NCBI RefSeq assembly: GCF_900156175.1
Contig: NZ_FTMV01000002.1
Location: 434,001 to 498,000 of the forward strand
Source of the DNA: Janthinobacterium sp. TND4EL3
GTDB lineage: Bacteria > Pseudomonadota > Gammaproteobacteria > Burkholderiales > Burkholderiaceae_D
DNA length: 64,000 nt
Direction: 5' to 3'
In this document: one piece after another, positions 1-9,226 of the stretch
Position numbering within the stretch: position 1 is the first letter of the stretch
Layout: each line of letters opens with the position of its first letter
Made by a program: the position numbers and the translations under genes
Notes under the pieces: generated by a model
The model's database searches: none
Told to the model about the DNA's origin: nothing
Seen by the model: only the letters and a program-made list of their open reading frames with translations

Positions 1-557
1 AGTTTCTTGGCCACCATGGCCAGGATGCCGGAACCGCAACCGTAGTCGAGCACGGTCTTGCCTGGGGCAGGATGGGCTTCCAGCCATTCCATGCACAAAC
101 GCGTGGTCGGATGGCTGCCCGTGCCGAAGGCCAGGCCCGGGTCCAGTTCCAGGATCAGGCCGCTTGGGTCCGGTGCCTCGTGCCAGCTGGGGACGACCCA
201 GATGTTCTTGCCGATGTGAATCGGTGCGAATTGCGACTGGGTCAGACGCACCCAGTCCTGCTCTTCCACGGGGCGCACGGTGAACGCGGGCGCTTCCGCC
301 ATGCCAACTGCCTGGGCGGCAGCGGCCACGATGGCAGCCTGGTCGGCGTCGACGTCCGTCAGCGCCACCACGCGGCTGCGTTCCCATGCCGCTTCCTTCG
401 GTTCCATGCCCGGCTCGCCAAACAAGGGCTGCTCGGCTTCCGTGCCTTCATCGGCGTCTTCCACCGACACCGACAGGGCGCCCGCTTCCATCAGCGCGTC
501 GGACATGGCCTCGGCGTTGTCACGGGCGATTTCGATGACGATTTCCGTCCAGCTCAT
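1..557 (-). CDS. prmA: Ribosomal protein L11 methyltransferase, partial (C-terminus outside window)
   Basis: PrmA trimethylates ribosomal protein L11 with S-adenosylmethionine in the cytoplasm. About 185 N-terminal residues are present and the reading frame is still open at base 1. The N-terminus ([16 protein letters not shown]) is the typical L11-recognition domain, with the acidic stretch usual in this family. Then come an [11 protein letters not shown] motif and the SAM-binding glycine loop [16 protein letters not shown] close to the window edge. The ATG overlaps the accC stop as ATGA, so the gene is translationally coupled behind accB-accC. The accC-prmA order is common in proteobacteria. 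The missing part should contain the rest of the Rossmann methyltransferase fold. Confidence 0.95.
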   Translation of the reverse strand, partial: MSWTEIVIEIARDNAEAMSDALMEAGALSVSVEDADEGTEAEQPLFGEPGMEPKEAAWERSRVVALTDVDADQAAIVAAAAQAVGMAEAPAFTVRPVEEQDWVRLTQSQFAPIHIGKNIWVVPSWHEAPDPSGLILELDPGLAFGTGSHPTTRLCMEWLEAHPAPGKTVLDYGCGSGILAMVAKK

Positions 558-1969
558 GCGCCCGCCTTGATTTCGGATTTCTTGGCGATGCTGGGGCTGC
601 CGCCATTCAGGTTCTTGCCCAGGTCCGGCATGTCGGCCAGTTTCTGTTCCAGATAGTGAATGTTGGTGCCGCCTTCGATGAAGCGCGCGTCGATCATCAG
701 CTCGCGGTGCAGGGCGATATTCGTGTTGATGCCTTCGACTACCATTTCGGACAGGGCGATCTGCATGCGGCGGATCGCTTGCTCGCGCGTGGCGCCGTAA
801 GCGATCACTTTGCCGATCATCGAGTCGTAGTGCGGCGGCACGTAGTAGCCGGCGTAGGCGTGCGAATCGACGCGGATGCCAGGACCGCCCGGTGCATGCC
901 ACGACACGATCTTGCCCGGCGATGGCGTAAACTTGAACGGATCTTCCGCATTGATGCGGCACTCGACGGCGTGGCCCGACAGCATGACGTCGCGCTGGCG
1001 ATAGCGCAGTTTTTCGCCGGCGGCGATACGGATCTGTTCTTGTACGATATCAATACCGGTGATCATTTCGGTGACCGGATGTTCTACTTGCACGCGGGTG
1101 TTCATTTCAATGAAATAGAACTCGCCATTTTCGTACAGGAATTCAAACGTGCCGGCGCCGCGGTAGCCGATCTTGCGGCAGGCTTCGGCGCAACGGTCGC
1201 CGATTTTCTCGATGAGCTTGCGCGGGATGCCCGGCGCTGGTGCTTCTTCGATCACTTTCTGGTGGCGGCGCTGCATGGAGCAGTCGCGCTCGCCCAGCCA
1301 GACGGCGTTCTTGTGTTCGTCGGCGAGGATCTGGATTTCCACGTGGCGCGGATTTTCCAGGTACTTCTCCATATACACTTCAGGGTTGCCGAAAGCGGTG
1401 CCCGCTTCCGTCTTGGTCATCGCCACGGCGTTGATCAGGGCAGCTTCCGTGTGCACGACGCGCATGCCGCGTCCGCCACCGCCACCGGCGGCCTTGATGA
1501 TGACCGGGTAGCCGATCTTGCGGGCAATTTGCACGATTGCTTTCGGATCGTCCGGCAAGGCGCCTTCCGAGCCGGGCACGCACGGTACGCCAGCCTTGAT
1601 CATGGTTTGCTTGGCCGACACTTTGTCGCCCATCAAACGGATCGACTCGGAGCGGGGGCCGATGAAGACGAAGCCCGATTTCTCGACGCGTTCGGCGAAG
1701 TCGGCATTTTCCGACAGGAAACCGTAGCCTGGGTGAATCGCTTGTGCATCCGTCACTTCAGCGGCGCTGATAATGGCGGGCATGTTCAGGTAGCTCAGGG
1801 TCGACTGTGCCGGCCCGATACAAACGGATTCGTCGGCCAGCTTGACGTATTTCGCGTCCTTGTCGGCTTCGGAGTGGACTACAACCGTTTTAATGCCCAT
1901 TTCGCGGCAGGCGCGCTGAATACGGAGGGCAATTTCACCACGGTTGGCAATCAGGATTTTTTCAAACAT
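554..1969 (-). CDS. accC: Acetyl-CoA carboxylase, biotin carboxylase subunit
   Basis: AccC carboxylates biotin on AccB using ATP and bicarbonate, the first half-reaction of malonyl-CoA synthesis. The 471-residue protein begins [17 protein letters not shown], typical of the family. Active-site residues fall at the usual E. coli positions: K159 before the glycine-rich ATP loop (162-168), H209, K238, E288, R292 and E296. It is about 20 residues longer than E. coli AccC because of a C-terminal tail rich in Ser, Lys and Ala, with no recognisable domain. It lies 101 bp downstream of accB and overlaps prmA by 4 bp. Confidence 0.98.
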   Translation of the reverse strand: MFEKILIANRGEIALRIQRACREMGIKTVVVHSEADKDAKYVKLADESVCIGPAQSTLSYLNMPAIISAAEVTDAQAIHPGYGFLSENADFAERVEKSGFVFIGPRSESIRLMGDKVSAKQTMIKAGVPCVPGSEGALPDDPKAIVQIARKIGYPVIIKAAGGGGGRGMRVVHTEAALINAVAMTKTEAGTAFGNPEVYMEKYLENPRHVEIQILADEHKNAVWLGERDCSMQRRHQKVIEEAPAPGIPRKLIEKIGDRCAEACRKIGYRGAGTFEFLYENGEFYFIEMNTRVQVEHPVTEMITGIDIVQEQIRIAAGEKLRYRQRDVMLSGHAVECRINAEDPFKFTPSPGKIVSWHAPGGPGIRVDSHAYAGYYVPPHYDSMIGKVIAYGATREQAIRRMQIALSEMVVEGINTNIALHRELMIDARFIEGGTNIHYLEQKLADMPDLGKNLNGGSPSIAKKSEIKAGA

Positions 1970-2040
1970 GGTAGGTTCGCGTATGTCTGTGAGAGCCGGC
2001 GAGCCGGCGAAACAACAAGTGTGAGGGGCTAAAACTGCAA

Positions 2041-2058
2041 ACGGCCGTTGCCGGCCGT
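2041..2058 (-). promoter_or_regulatory. Hairpin between accB and accC
   Basis: ACGGCCG and CGGCCGT form a perfect 7-bp inverted repeat with a 4-base loop, just after the accB stop in the accB-accC spacer. Read on the minus strand it is followed by a T-rich stretch (TTTGCAGTTTT). It could therefore act as a partial terminator, pause site or 3' stabiliser that sets AccB above AccC. That role is inference; the repeat is visible directly. Confidence 0.4.
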
Positions 2059-2070
2059 GTGGACTGGGTT

Positions 2071-2535
2071 TTAGCCGATCACAAACAAGGGTTGACCGAA
2101 TTCGACCGGTTGGCCGTTCTCGACCAGGATCTGGGTCACGACACCGGCTTTGTCCGAGTCGATTTCATTCAGGAGCTTCATCGCTTCGATGATGCACAGG
2201 GTATCACCTTCCTTGACGGTCGAGCCCACTTCAACATAGGCGGCGCTGCCAGGAGCGGAGGAACGGTAGAAGGTGCCAACCATCGGCGACTTGACCACAT
2301 AGCCCGTTGGCTCGGCGGCGACCACGACGGCAGGTGCCGCAGCGGGCGCGGCGGCTGGCGCGGCTGGCTGGTATTGGGCTTGCATGCCTTGCGGCTGCAT
2401 CATGACCATCTGGTTTTGCGGCATGGCCGACGATTTGACGATGCGAACCTTGCTTTCGCCTTCGGTAACTTCCAGCTCTGCGATATCCGATTCGGCGACC
2501 AGGTCGATCAAGGTCTTGAGTTTTCGTAGATCCAT
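2071..2535 (-). CDS. accB: Acetyl-CoA carboxylase, biotin carboxyl carrier protein
   Basis: AccB carries the biotin that moves CO2 from AccC to the AccAD carboxyltransferase. The 154 residues comprise a short N-terminal assembly region (1-35), an Ala/Pro/Gln-rich flexible linker (about 36-75) and a biotinyl domain (about 78-154). The biotinylated lysine is K120 in EAMK. The thumb region that marks true AccB proteins is present near residues 91-105. The ATG sits after an AGGGG-type ribosome-binding site (TAGGGGTTTTACATGG). The gene follows aroQ by 90 bp on the same strand and leads into accC, the usual aroQ-accB-accC arrangement. Confidence 0.98.
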   Translation of the reverse strand: MDLRKLKTLIDLVAESDIAELEVTEGESKVRIVKSSAMPQNQMVMMQPQGMQAQYQPAAPAAAPAAAPAVVVAAEPTGYVVKSPMVGTFYRSSAPGSAAYVEVGSTVKEGDTLCIIEAMKLLNEIDSDKAGVVTQILVENGQPVEFGQPLFVIG

Positions 2536-2625
2536 GTAAAACCCCTAGGAATGTAGTTTGTTTTATGAGTGATGCGGTGATGTCCAGAACCTATCGCCGC
2601 GCTAAATGCGTGCAGATCGCGTAGA

Positions 2626-3063
2626 TTAACGTTTTTTAAGCGCAAAGTCGATGGCAAACCGATATCCATCGATACCTAGCCCGCAGATCGTCCCCTGCGC
2701 GATCGCGCTGAGAAATGAGTGATGTCGAAACGTTTCGCGTTGATAAATATTCGAGATATGGACTTCCACGAACGGGATGGCGACCCCGGCCAGCGCATCG
2801 CGCAAGGCAACGCTGGTATGGGTCAGGCCGCCCGGATTGATGACGATGGCATCGATCCCTTCCGCTCGCGCGGCATGGATGCGGTCGATCAGCGCGCCTT
2901 CGTGGTTGCTTTGAAAGCAGACCAGGTCGGCACCGGCCGCCATGGCTTGCGCCATTGCTGCCTGTTCGATATCGGCCAAGGTGCTGGCGCCGTAGACCTC
3001 AGGCTCGCGCGTTCCCAGCAAATTCAGGTTGGGACCGTTGAGCAGAAGGAGGTTTTTTGCCAT
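2626..3063 (-). CDS. aroQ: 3-dehydroquinate dehydratase, type II
   Basis: AroQ dehydrates 3-dehydroquinate to 3-dehydroshikimate, step three of the shikimate pathway. The 145-residue length is right for the small dodecameric type II enzyme. The N-terminus has [20 protein letters not shown], placing the catalytic tyrosine at Y24. [17 protein letters not shown] supplies the conserved His (H82) and [10 protein letters not shown] the second one (H102). The gene lies between the thioredoxin gene (82 bp upstream) and accB. The next shikimate enzyme, aroE, is also in this window at 10.1 kb but in a different operon. Confidence 0.98.
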   Translation of the reverse strand: MAKNLLLLNGPNLNLLGTREPEVYGASTLADIEQAAMAQAMAAGADLVCFQSNHEGALIDRIHAARAEGIDAIVINPGGLTHTSVALRDALAGVAIPFVEVHISNIYQRETFRHHSFLSAIAQGTICGLGIDGYRFAIDFALKKR

Positions 3064-3145
3064 GTATGGAAGACCGTTTTAGCGAAAGTTCCGCATTTTG
3101 CCGCCAAAGATACGCATTGGCAAGAGAAAAAAGCACGCTCCGAAT

Positions 3146-3700
3146 TTACAATTTATCCAGATCGGCGCGCAACTGATCAAATTTCAAGCGGCCCAGATAG
3201 GTCTTTTTCACTTCGCCATCGGCGCCGATCAGCACCGTAAAGGGCAAACCGCCCGTGGCGTTGCCAAAGTGACGCGACAGGTCCGTGCCGCTCATGCCGG
3301 ACACGTAGACAGGATAGGCGATCTTGACCTTGCTGGCAAAGGTGGCAATATTGCTGGCCGAATCGATGCCGATGCCGATGACCTGCAGGTTTTTCGCCGC
3401 ATAGTGGCCTTGTACTTCGGATAATTCCGGCATTTCTTCCACGCAAGGCGGGCACCACGGCGCCCAGAAATTGACCAGTAAATTCTTGCCTTTCCATTGC
3501 GACAAGGCTTGCGTGGCGCCCGCCGCGTCCGGCAGGGACAGCGCATACAGTTCGTTGACGGGTCCCGTCGCGCCCGGCGCGATGGTGGTCGTCAGCGGTC
3601 CCGCTGCTTTCGCTTTTTCCTTGCTCAGACCGACATAGGCGCCCATGCCGCCAAACATCAGCGCGACGATGGCGCAGGCGATCCAATTCTTTTTTGTCAT
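3146..3700 (-). CDS. TlpA/ResA-like thiol:disulfide oxidoreductase
   Basis: This is a membrane-anchored thioredoxin-fold protein that should face the periplasm, 184 residues long. I chose the ATG at 3700 because it starts MTKKNWIACAIVALMFGGMG, a clean N-terminal signal anchor (about 6-24); an upstream in-frame ATG would add a non-hydrophobic extension overlapping the next gene's end. The redox motif WCPPC is at 82-86 within NFWAPWCPPCVEEMPEL, and the cis-proline loop (GGLPFTVLI) is near residue 150. Proteins of this class reduce apocytochrome c or other periplasmic cysteines. No cytochrome maturation genes are adjacent, so the partner is unknown. Confidence 0.9.
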   Translation of the reverse strand: MTKKNWIACAIVALMFGGMGAYVGLSKEKAKAAGPLTTTIAPGATGPVNELYALSLPDAAGATQALSQWKGKNLLVNFWAPWCPPCVEEMPELSEVQGHYAAKNLQVIGIGIDSASNIATFASKVKIAYPVYVSGMSGTDLSRHFGNATGGLPFTVLIGADGEVKKTYLGRLKFDQLRADLDKL

Positions 3701-3719
3701 AACTTTATCTATATCAATG

Positions 3720-4358
3720 TTAGTCGGCAGCCGGCACGCCATCGGCGAGGCTGGCGGCCAGCAGGCTGCGCAGCCCGGCGATATCGGTGCGCAGTACCTT
3801 GCCGTCGGCCTTGGTTTTCAGCGCGCCGCGCATATCGTCGAGTTCATACATGGCCGCGTGCACGCCTTCGTTTTTCCACAAGAAACTGGCTGTCTCGACC
3901 GCATCATAACGCGCTCCCTTGAAATGCGGGCTTTCCGACATGTCGAGCGCGACATTTTTATTCAGCAGAAAGATGTGGATTGCCTTGGCGCTCTCGGCAA
4001 ACAGCTGCAGATAGATCTCGTCGTGGGGGCCGGCCGTGCCATTGAGCACGGGACCACTGAGCAGCGGATGAAATTGTTGCAACGCTTCCATCACCTGCAA
4101 CGCGATCATGCGCAGCTGGAACAATCGCGCCGGTTGGCTGTCGGCCAGGAACAGGGCATTGTATTGCCGCACCTGTTCCTCGATCATCTCGTTGTCAGGC
4201 AGTATGTTGGGCCGGTTCGGCGTGTCACCGAGAACCTGCCGCGCCGCCTTGCGCTTGGCGCTGCCATAGTCGGCGCCGTCCTGCGCCACGAGGCGCGCGG
4301 CAGCGGCGGCGATTTCCAGGCGCAGGAGCGCGCTATCGTCAAATGCATCAGTCGTCAT
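3720..4358 (-). CDS. Conserved hypothetical protein, possible nucleotidyltransferase-like fold
   Basis: This 212-residue soluble protein has no signal peptide or membrane segment. The N-terminal half is helical, with a lysine/arginine patch (SAKRKAARQVLG). The middle segment, PVLNGTAGPHDEIYLQLFAE, resembles the strand-turn-acidic pattern of minimal nucleotidyltransferases (G-x-A-x7-D/E), but only one acidic residue is obvious, so catalysis is doubtful. It is followed by AIHIFLLNKNV. The gene is transcribed divergently from mpl, 111 bp away, and its 3' end is 19 bp from the thioredoxin start. I do not recognise a characterised homologue. The fold comment is tentative. Confidence 0.65.
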   Translation of the reverse strand: MTTDAFDDSALLRLEIAAAAARLVAQDGADYGSAKRKAARQVLGDTPNRPNILPDNEMIEEQVRQYNALFLADSQPARLFQLRMIALQVMEALQQFHPLLSGPVLNGTAGPHDEIYLQLFAESAKAIHIFLLNKNVALDMSESPHFKGARYDAVETASFLWKNEGVHAAMYELDDMRGALKTKADGKVLRTDIAGLRSLLAASLADGVPAAD

Positions 4359-4469
4359 GACCGAGATGATACTCCGAAGCGGAAAAAGTCATGGCGTCAG
4401 GTAAAATCCTGCACTTGCTCTTTTTTATCTCACCGACTTACTTAAGCGTGCACCTTGCGCACTGACCAC

Positions 4470-5846
4470 ATGCATATTCATATTCTCGGCATTTGCGGTA
4501 CCTTCATGGGCGGCCTGGCCGTGCTGGCCAAGGAAGCCGGCCATAAAGTTACCGGTTGCGATGCCAACGTCTATCCTCCGATGAGCACCCAGCTGGAATC
4601 GCAGGGAATCGAACTGATCCAGGGATTTGATCCCGAACAAACCAAGCTCAACCCGGATTTGTATGTGATTGGCAATGTGGTGTCGCGCGGCAATCCGCTG
4701 GTGGAAGAGATTCTCAACCGCAGCCTGCCATATGTGTCCGGTCCACAGTGGATAGGCGAACATATATTACGCAACAAGTGGGTGCTGGCCGTGGCCGGCA
4801 CGCATGGCAAGACGACAACATCCGCCATGCTGGCCTGGATACTCGACGACGCGGGCTACGCGCCGGGCTTCCTGATCGGCGGCGTGCCGATGAATTTCGG
4901 CATTTCTGCCCGCCTCAGCGGAAAAATTGACGGTAAAAGCGCCGATTCGGACTTCTTCGTCATTGAAGCGGACGAATACGACACGGCCTTCTTCGACAAG
5001 CGCAGCAAATTCGTGCATTACCACGCGAAGACGGCCATCATGAATAACCTCGAATATGATCACGCTGACATCTTCCCCGATCTGCATGCCATCGAGACGC
5101 AATTCCACCACCTGGTGCGCACCGTGCCCGGCATCGGCCGCCTCGTGTACAACGGCGACGAAGCCTCGCTGCAGCGCGTGCTGGCGCGCGGCTGCTGGAG
5201 CGAAAAGGAAAGCTTTGGCCAAGATGCCAACTGGCAACTGCAAGAGCAGGCCGACGGCAGTTTCGACGTCTTGTTCAATGGCAAGCAGGAAGGCCACGTC
5301 GCATGGGCCCTCACGGGCAAGCACAACCGCAGCAATGCGCTGGCCGCCATCGCCGCGGCGCGCCACGTGGGCGTGCCGATTGCCCAGGCGTGCGCTTCAC
5401 TGGCCACGTTCGAGAGTGTCAAGCGCCGCATGGAAGTGCGCGGCGTCGTCAACGACATTACCGTGTACGACGATTTCGCCCACCACCCGACCGCCATTGC
5501 CACCACCGTCGGCGGTCTGCGCCAAAAAATTGGCAGCAGCGGCCGCATCCTGGCCGTGCTGGAGCCGCGTTCAAACACCATGAAGCTGGGCGCCATGAAA
5601 GATGCGCTGCCGGGCAGCCTCAAGGATGCCGACCTGGTCTTCGGTTACGGCAGCCATGCCGCGCTGGGCTGGAGCCTGGGTGACGCGCTGGCGCCGCTGG
5701 GCAAGATTGCCAGCGCCTATGAAGACATCGATACCTTGGTGGCGGCCGTGGCCGCCAGTGCCCGTCCCGGCGACCAGATCGTGGTCATGAGCAATGGTGG
5801 CTTTGGCGGCGTGCACCAGAAATTGCTGGAGGCGCTGGGCCGATGA
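4470..5846 (+). CDS. mpl: UDP-N-acetylmuramate:L-alanyl-gamma-D-glutamyl-meso-diaminopimelate ligase
   Basis: Mpl re-attaches the tripeptide recovered from old peptidoglycan to UDP-MurNAc, so cell-wall peptides are recycled. The 458-residue Mur-ligase protein starts MHIHILGICGTFMGG, the hallmark N-terminus. An in-frame TTG 15 bases upstream is possible, but the ATG at 4470 matches the family. The Mur-ligase P-loop GTHGKTTTS is at about 110-118, IEADEYDTAFFDKRSKF supplies the conserved middle motif, and VYDDFAHHPTAI marks the C-terminal domain. The stop overlaps yqiA as ATGA, giving an mpl-yqiA-ubiC run. Confidence 0.96.
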   Translation: MHIHILGICGTFMGGLAVLAKEAGHKVTGCDANVYPPMSTQLESQGIELIQGFDPEQTKLNPDLYVIGNVVSRGNPLVEEILNRSLPYVSGPQWIGEHILRNKWVLAVAGTHGKTTTSAMLAWILDDAGYAPGFLIGGVPMNFGISARLSGKIDGKSADSDFFVIEADEYDTAFFDKRSKFVHYHAKTAIMNNLEYDHADIFPDLHAIETQFHHLVRTVPGIGRLVYNGDEASLQRVLARGCWSEKESFGQDANWQLQEQADGSFDVLFNGKQEGHVAWALTGKHNRSNALAAIAAARHVGVPIAQACASLATFESVKRRMEVRGVVNDITVYDDFAHHPTAIATTVGGLRQKIGSSGRILAVLEPRSNTMKLGAMKDALPGSLKDADLVFGYGSHAALGWSLGDALAPLGKIASAYEDIDTLVAAVAASARPGDQIVVMSNGGFGGVHQKLLEALGR

Positions 5847-6427
5847 TTCTGTACCTGCATGGATTTCGCTCGTCGCCCCTGTCGATGAAGTCGCGCCTGC
5901 TGGCCGCGCAGATGCGGGCGCTGGGCCGCGAGGCGCAGTGGTTGTGCCCGCAATTGCCGGCCTCGCCCAAGTTGGCCATCGAACTGGCCCTGTCATTGGT
6001 GAAAGAGGTGGCGCCAGCCGACTTGACGATCATTGGCTCTTCGCTGGGCGGCTATTACGCCACCTGGCTGGCCGAGCGGCTTGGTTGCCGTGCCGTCTTG
6101 CTCAATCCCGCCATCGTGCCCCTGATCGACCTGGAACAGCATGTGGGCGTGACGACCGAGTTCCATTCTGACAAGCCATTCGAGTTCAAGCGCGAGTATA
6201 TAGACGAGCTGGCTACCTTTTCCGTAGAGAAAATTACTCAACCGCAACGTTACTTCCTGATCGCCGCCACCGGCGACGAAGTACTCGACTACCGCGACAT
6301 GGTGGCGCATTATCAGGGCGCGCGGCAACTGGTCATCGAGGGCAGCGACCATGGCATCAGCGAATTTGCCGAATACGTGGCGCCCGTGCTGGCCTTTTGC
6401 GGCATCCCGACGGACGCGGCCCAGTGA
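5843..6427 (+). CDS. yqiA: YqiA-type alpha/beta-hydrolase esterase
   Basis: This is a small cytoplasmic alpha/beta hydrolase of 194 residues in the YqiA/UPF0227 esterase family. The start MILYLHGFRSSP carries the oxyanion-hole HG motif. The nucleophile elbow GSSLGG is at 65-70 (probable nucleophile S67), the acid is in TGDEVLDY (about 140-147) and the histidine in GSDHGISEF. The physiological ester is unknown in any organism I can name. The gene overlaps mpl upstream by ATGA and the chorismate lyase downstream by GTGA, so all three are probably co-translated. Confidence 0.88.
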   Translation: MILYLHGFRSSPLSMKSRLLAAQMRALGREAQWLCPQLPASPKLAIELALSLVKEVAPADLTIIGSSLGGYYATWLAERLGCRAVLLNPAIVPLIDLEQHVGVTTEFHSDKPFEFKREYIDELATFSVEKITQPQRYFLIAATGDEVLDYRDMVAHYQGARQLVIEGSDHGISEFAEYVAPVLAFCGIPTDAAQ

Positions 6428-7029
6428 GGCCGGGTTCGCTGCGGCAGGCGCAGTGGCATGCGCACGTGAACGCCGTCAATGCGCCGCCGGCCTTGCGCCA
6501 CTGGCTGACGGGCGGCGGTTCGCTGACGGCCAAGCTGAAAGCGCATAGCCAGTCGTTTCGCGTGCAATGTTTGCATCAGGAAACTGCCCGCTGTTTGAGC
6601 GACGAGGCGGCCAGCATCGGCCTGTACCGTCCTGGCCGGGTGTGGGAACGCGAAGTGCTGCTGCGGTGTGATAATAGGCCCGCCGTGTTTGGCCATACCG
6701 TCGTGCCCATGCAGGCGACGGCCACGGACTGGCCCCTGTTTTCCGCGCTGGGCGAGCGCTCACTGGGGACAACCCTGTTCGGCGACCGCATGGTGCGGCG
6801 CGGCCCTCTGGAATTTGCCCGCTTGCGCGCCGGACACCCGCTGGTGCAGCGGGCGCAGGCGGCGCTGGCCCGGGAAGGGACGCGCACCAGCGACAAGGCG
6901 CTGTTTTTTGCCAGGCGCTGCCTGTATCAGCGCCATCGTGGATTACTGCTGGTAACGGAAGTATTTCTGCCGGCGGTGTTTGAGCTCACTCGCACCGTTG
7001 CAACCGACACATTAATAAACAAAGCATAA
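6424..7029 (+). CDS. ubiC: Chorismate pyruvate-lyase
   Basis: UbiC removes pyruvate from chorismate to give 4-hydroxybenzoate, the ring precursor of ubiquinone. The protein has 201 residues from the GTG at 6424, which overlaps the yqiA stop as GTGA. A TTG 27 bases upstream is the alternative. Family residues are visible: VWEREVLL contains the arginine/glutamate pair of the active site, GHTVVP follows, and VTEVFLPAVF near the C-terminus holds the conserved glutamate of the buried product site. No ubiA lies next door, although the pair is often adjacent in other bacteria. Confidence 0.9.
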   Translation: MRPGSLRQAQWHAHVNAVNAPPALRHWLTGGGSLTAKLKAHSQSFRVQCLHQETARCLSDEAASIGLYRPGRVWEREVLLRCDNRPAVFGHTVVPMQATATDWPLFSALGERSLGTTLFGDRMVRRGPLEFARLRAGHPLVQRAQAALAREGTRTSDKALFFARRCLYQRHRGLLLVTEVFLPAVFELTRTVATDTLINKA

Positions 7030-7031
7030 CA

Positions 7032-9119
7032 ATGAATCTATTTTTTGAAGAATCCGGCGATTTCAAGGTCGGCACGGTCCTGTCGCAAGCGGGTGAAGCT
7101 TACCAGGTCGAGATGGCCAGCGGCAAACGCACCAAGGTCAAGACCAAGGATGTATTGCTGCAATATGAAAAGCCGGCCCCGGCCGAGCTGCTGGAACAAG
7201 CCAAGAGCATCGCCGCCGAGATCGACCTTGATTTCCTGTGGGAAGTGGCGGGCGAAGACGAGTTCGGCTTTGCCGAGCTGGGCGCCGAGTATTTCGGCCA
7301 TACGCCGCTGCCGCCGGAAGCGGCCGGGCTGATCCTGGCCCTGCATTCGGCGCCCGTGTATTTCTACAAGAAGGGCCGAGGCCGCTACAAGGCGGCGCCG
7401 GAAGCGTCGCTGAAGGCGGCCCTGGCCGGCATCGAGAAGAAAAAGCAGCAGGCGCTGGTGCAGGCAGGCTATGTGGAAGAGCTGAAACAGAACCGTTTGC
7501 CCGCCTCGATGCAGCCCATGGTGCTGCAACTGCTGTTCAAGCCGGACAAGAACACGATTGAATACAAGGCGCTGGACGCGGCGTGCACGGAATTACACAC
7601 GACCCCGGCACGCCTGATGCTGGCCGTCGGCGGTATTGCTTCGCCGAAGGATTTGCACTTGTCGAAGTTCCTCTTCGAGAACTTCCCCAAGGGCGCCGGT
7701 TTCCCCAACGTGCCCGTGCCGTCCGTCACGGCCAAGCTGCCGCTGGCCGACGTGGCCGCCTTCTCGATCGACGACGTGACCACCACCGAGATCGACGATG
7801 CCTTCTCCGTGCAGCCACTGCCGGACGGTACTGTGAAAGTGGGTATTCACATCGCTGCGCCGGGCCTGGGTATCCGCCCGGAAGATGTGATCGACAAGAT
7901 GGCGCGCCAGCGCATGTCCACCGTTTACATGCCGGGCGACAAGATCACCATGCTGCCGGACGAAATCGTCAACGCGTTTACCCTGGCGGAAGGCACGACC
8001 TGCCCGGCCCTGTCGCTGTACGCCACCCTGGACCCCAAAGCGGACTGGGCCGTGGTCAGCACGCAGACGCGCGCCGAGCTGGTGCCGATCGCCAGCAACT
8101 TGCGCCACAACCAGCTCGACGACGTGGTCAACGAGGAAACCCTGGCCAGCGGCGAGGGAGAGTACCCGCACAAGGCCGACTTCGCCGTGCTGTGGCAATG
8201 GGCGCAGCAGCTGGAACAGGGGCGCATGAAGAAGCGCGAAGCGTTTGGCTTGAAGCCGGAACAGAATAACCGCGTCGATTTCAACTTTTATGTGGAAAAT
8301 GACATCGTCACCGTGGCGCGCCGCAAGCGTGGCGCGCCGCTGGATAAGATCGTCGCCGAATTGATGATCTTTGCCAACAGTACCTGGGGCAAGATGCTGC
8401 ACGACCATGGCGTGCCCGGCATCTACCGCAGCCAGGGCGGCGGCAGCGGCAATAGCTGGGCGGCAAAGATGCAGGTGCGCATGGTCACCCATGCGGCGCC
8501 GCACCAGGGCCTGGGCGTGGATCAGTACGCGTGGAGCACTTCGCCCCTGCGCCGCTACACGGACCTGGTGAACCAGTGGCAAATCATCGCCTGCGCCGAG
8601 CATGGCGTGACGGCGCCCCTGGTGGCCCCGTTCAAGCCGCGCGACGCCAACCTGTTCGCCATCGTCTCGGCCTTCGACGCCGCGTATGCCGCGTATGGCG
8701 ATTTCCAGTCGAACATGGAACGCTACTGGTGCTTGCGCTGGCTGCACCAGGAAAACGCGCGCCAGGTCGATGCCGTCGTGCTGAAAGACGAGATCTTGCG
8801 CCTGGTCGACATTCCGCTGGTCATCAAGCTGCCGGGCATGCCTTCCGTGGCGCGCGGCGCCCAGGTGAAACTGGACTTGCTGCGCTGGGATGAAGTCGAC
8901 CTGAGCATCGAAGCGCGCCTGCTGGAAATCGCCGCCGTGCCCGAGGTGGCGGCCGATGCCGAGCTCGATTACGAGGAAGACGCGGGCGACGACGGCGCCG
9001 ACGAGGGAGAAGTGGCGCCGGACGCCTCGCCGGAGGCGGCCAACCAGGTCAGTGATGCGGACGCGGAAGTGGCGGAACTGGCCAGCGAAGACGTGGTCAG
9101 CGAACCCGAGGTCAAGTAA
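7032..9119 (+). CDS. RNase II/R family 3'-5' exoribonuclease (RNB domain)
   Basis: This is a 695-residue nuclease of the RNB superfamily, degrading single-stranded RNA processively from the 3' end. The N-terminal part (about 1-230) is not a standard S1/cold-shock pair. The RNB core starts near 235 and carries the Mg-binding motif DDVTTTEIDDAFSV at about 247-260, then the typical RMSTVYMPGDKITMLP segment and SPLRRYTDLVNQWQI. The C-terminus from about residue 635 is a strongly acidic tail of Glu, Asp and Ala, with no S1-like basic patch, which differs from E. coli RNase II and R. It starts 2 bp after ubiC and precedes tonB-aroE-mtgA. Calling it rnb or rnr would over-reach. Confidence 0.9.
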   Translation: MNLFFEESGDFKVGTVLSQAGEAYQVEMASGKRTKVKTKDVLLQYEKPAPAELLEQAKSIAAEIDLDFLWEVAGEDEFGFAELGAEYFGHTPLPPEAAGLILALHSAPVYFYKKGRGRYKAAPEASLKAALAGIEKKKQQALVQAGYVEELKQNRLPASMQPMVLQLLFKPDKNTIEYKALDAACTELHTTPARLMLAVGGIASPKDLHLSKFLFENFPKGAGFPNVPVPSVTAKLPLADVAAFSIDDVTTTEIDDAFSVQPLPDGTVKVGIHIAAPGLGIRPEDVIDKMARQRMSTVYMPGDKITMLPDEIVNAFTLAEGTTCPALSLYATLDPKADWAVVSTQTRAELVPIASNLRHNQLDDVVNEETLASGEGEYPHKADFAVLWQWAQQLEQGRMKKREAFGLKPEQNNRVDFNFYVENDIVTVARRKRGAPLDKIVAELMIFANSTWGKMLHDHGVPGIYRSQGGGSGNSWAAKMQVRMVTHAAPHQGLGVDQYAWSTSPLRRYTDLVNQWQIIACAEHGVTAPLVAPFKPRDANLFAIVSAFDAAYAAYGDFQSNMERYWCLRWLHQENARQVDAVVLKDEILRLVDIPLVIKLPGMPSVARGAQVKLDLLRWDEVDLSIEARLLEIAAVPEVAADAELDYEEDAGDDGADEGEVAPDASPEAANQVSDADAEVAELASEDVVSEPEVK

Positions 9120-9226
9120 GGCCGCGGGGCGGCGCGAAAAACGGGAGCAAAACTGTTTCCAGCGCCGTCCTTTGACGTAGAATTCAGCAGTCTTGTATCT
9201 TGTGCTTGTTGCGAACTGGGTTGCGC

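Noticed and set aside
656..2032. A 458-codon plus-strand frame opposite accC
   Set aside because: It is the antisense shadow of accC, whose catalytic residues are complete. The amino-acid composition (Asp, Arg, His, Phe) is typical of shadow frames.
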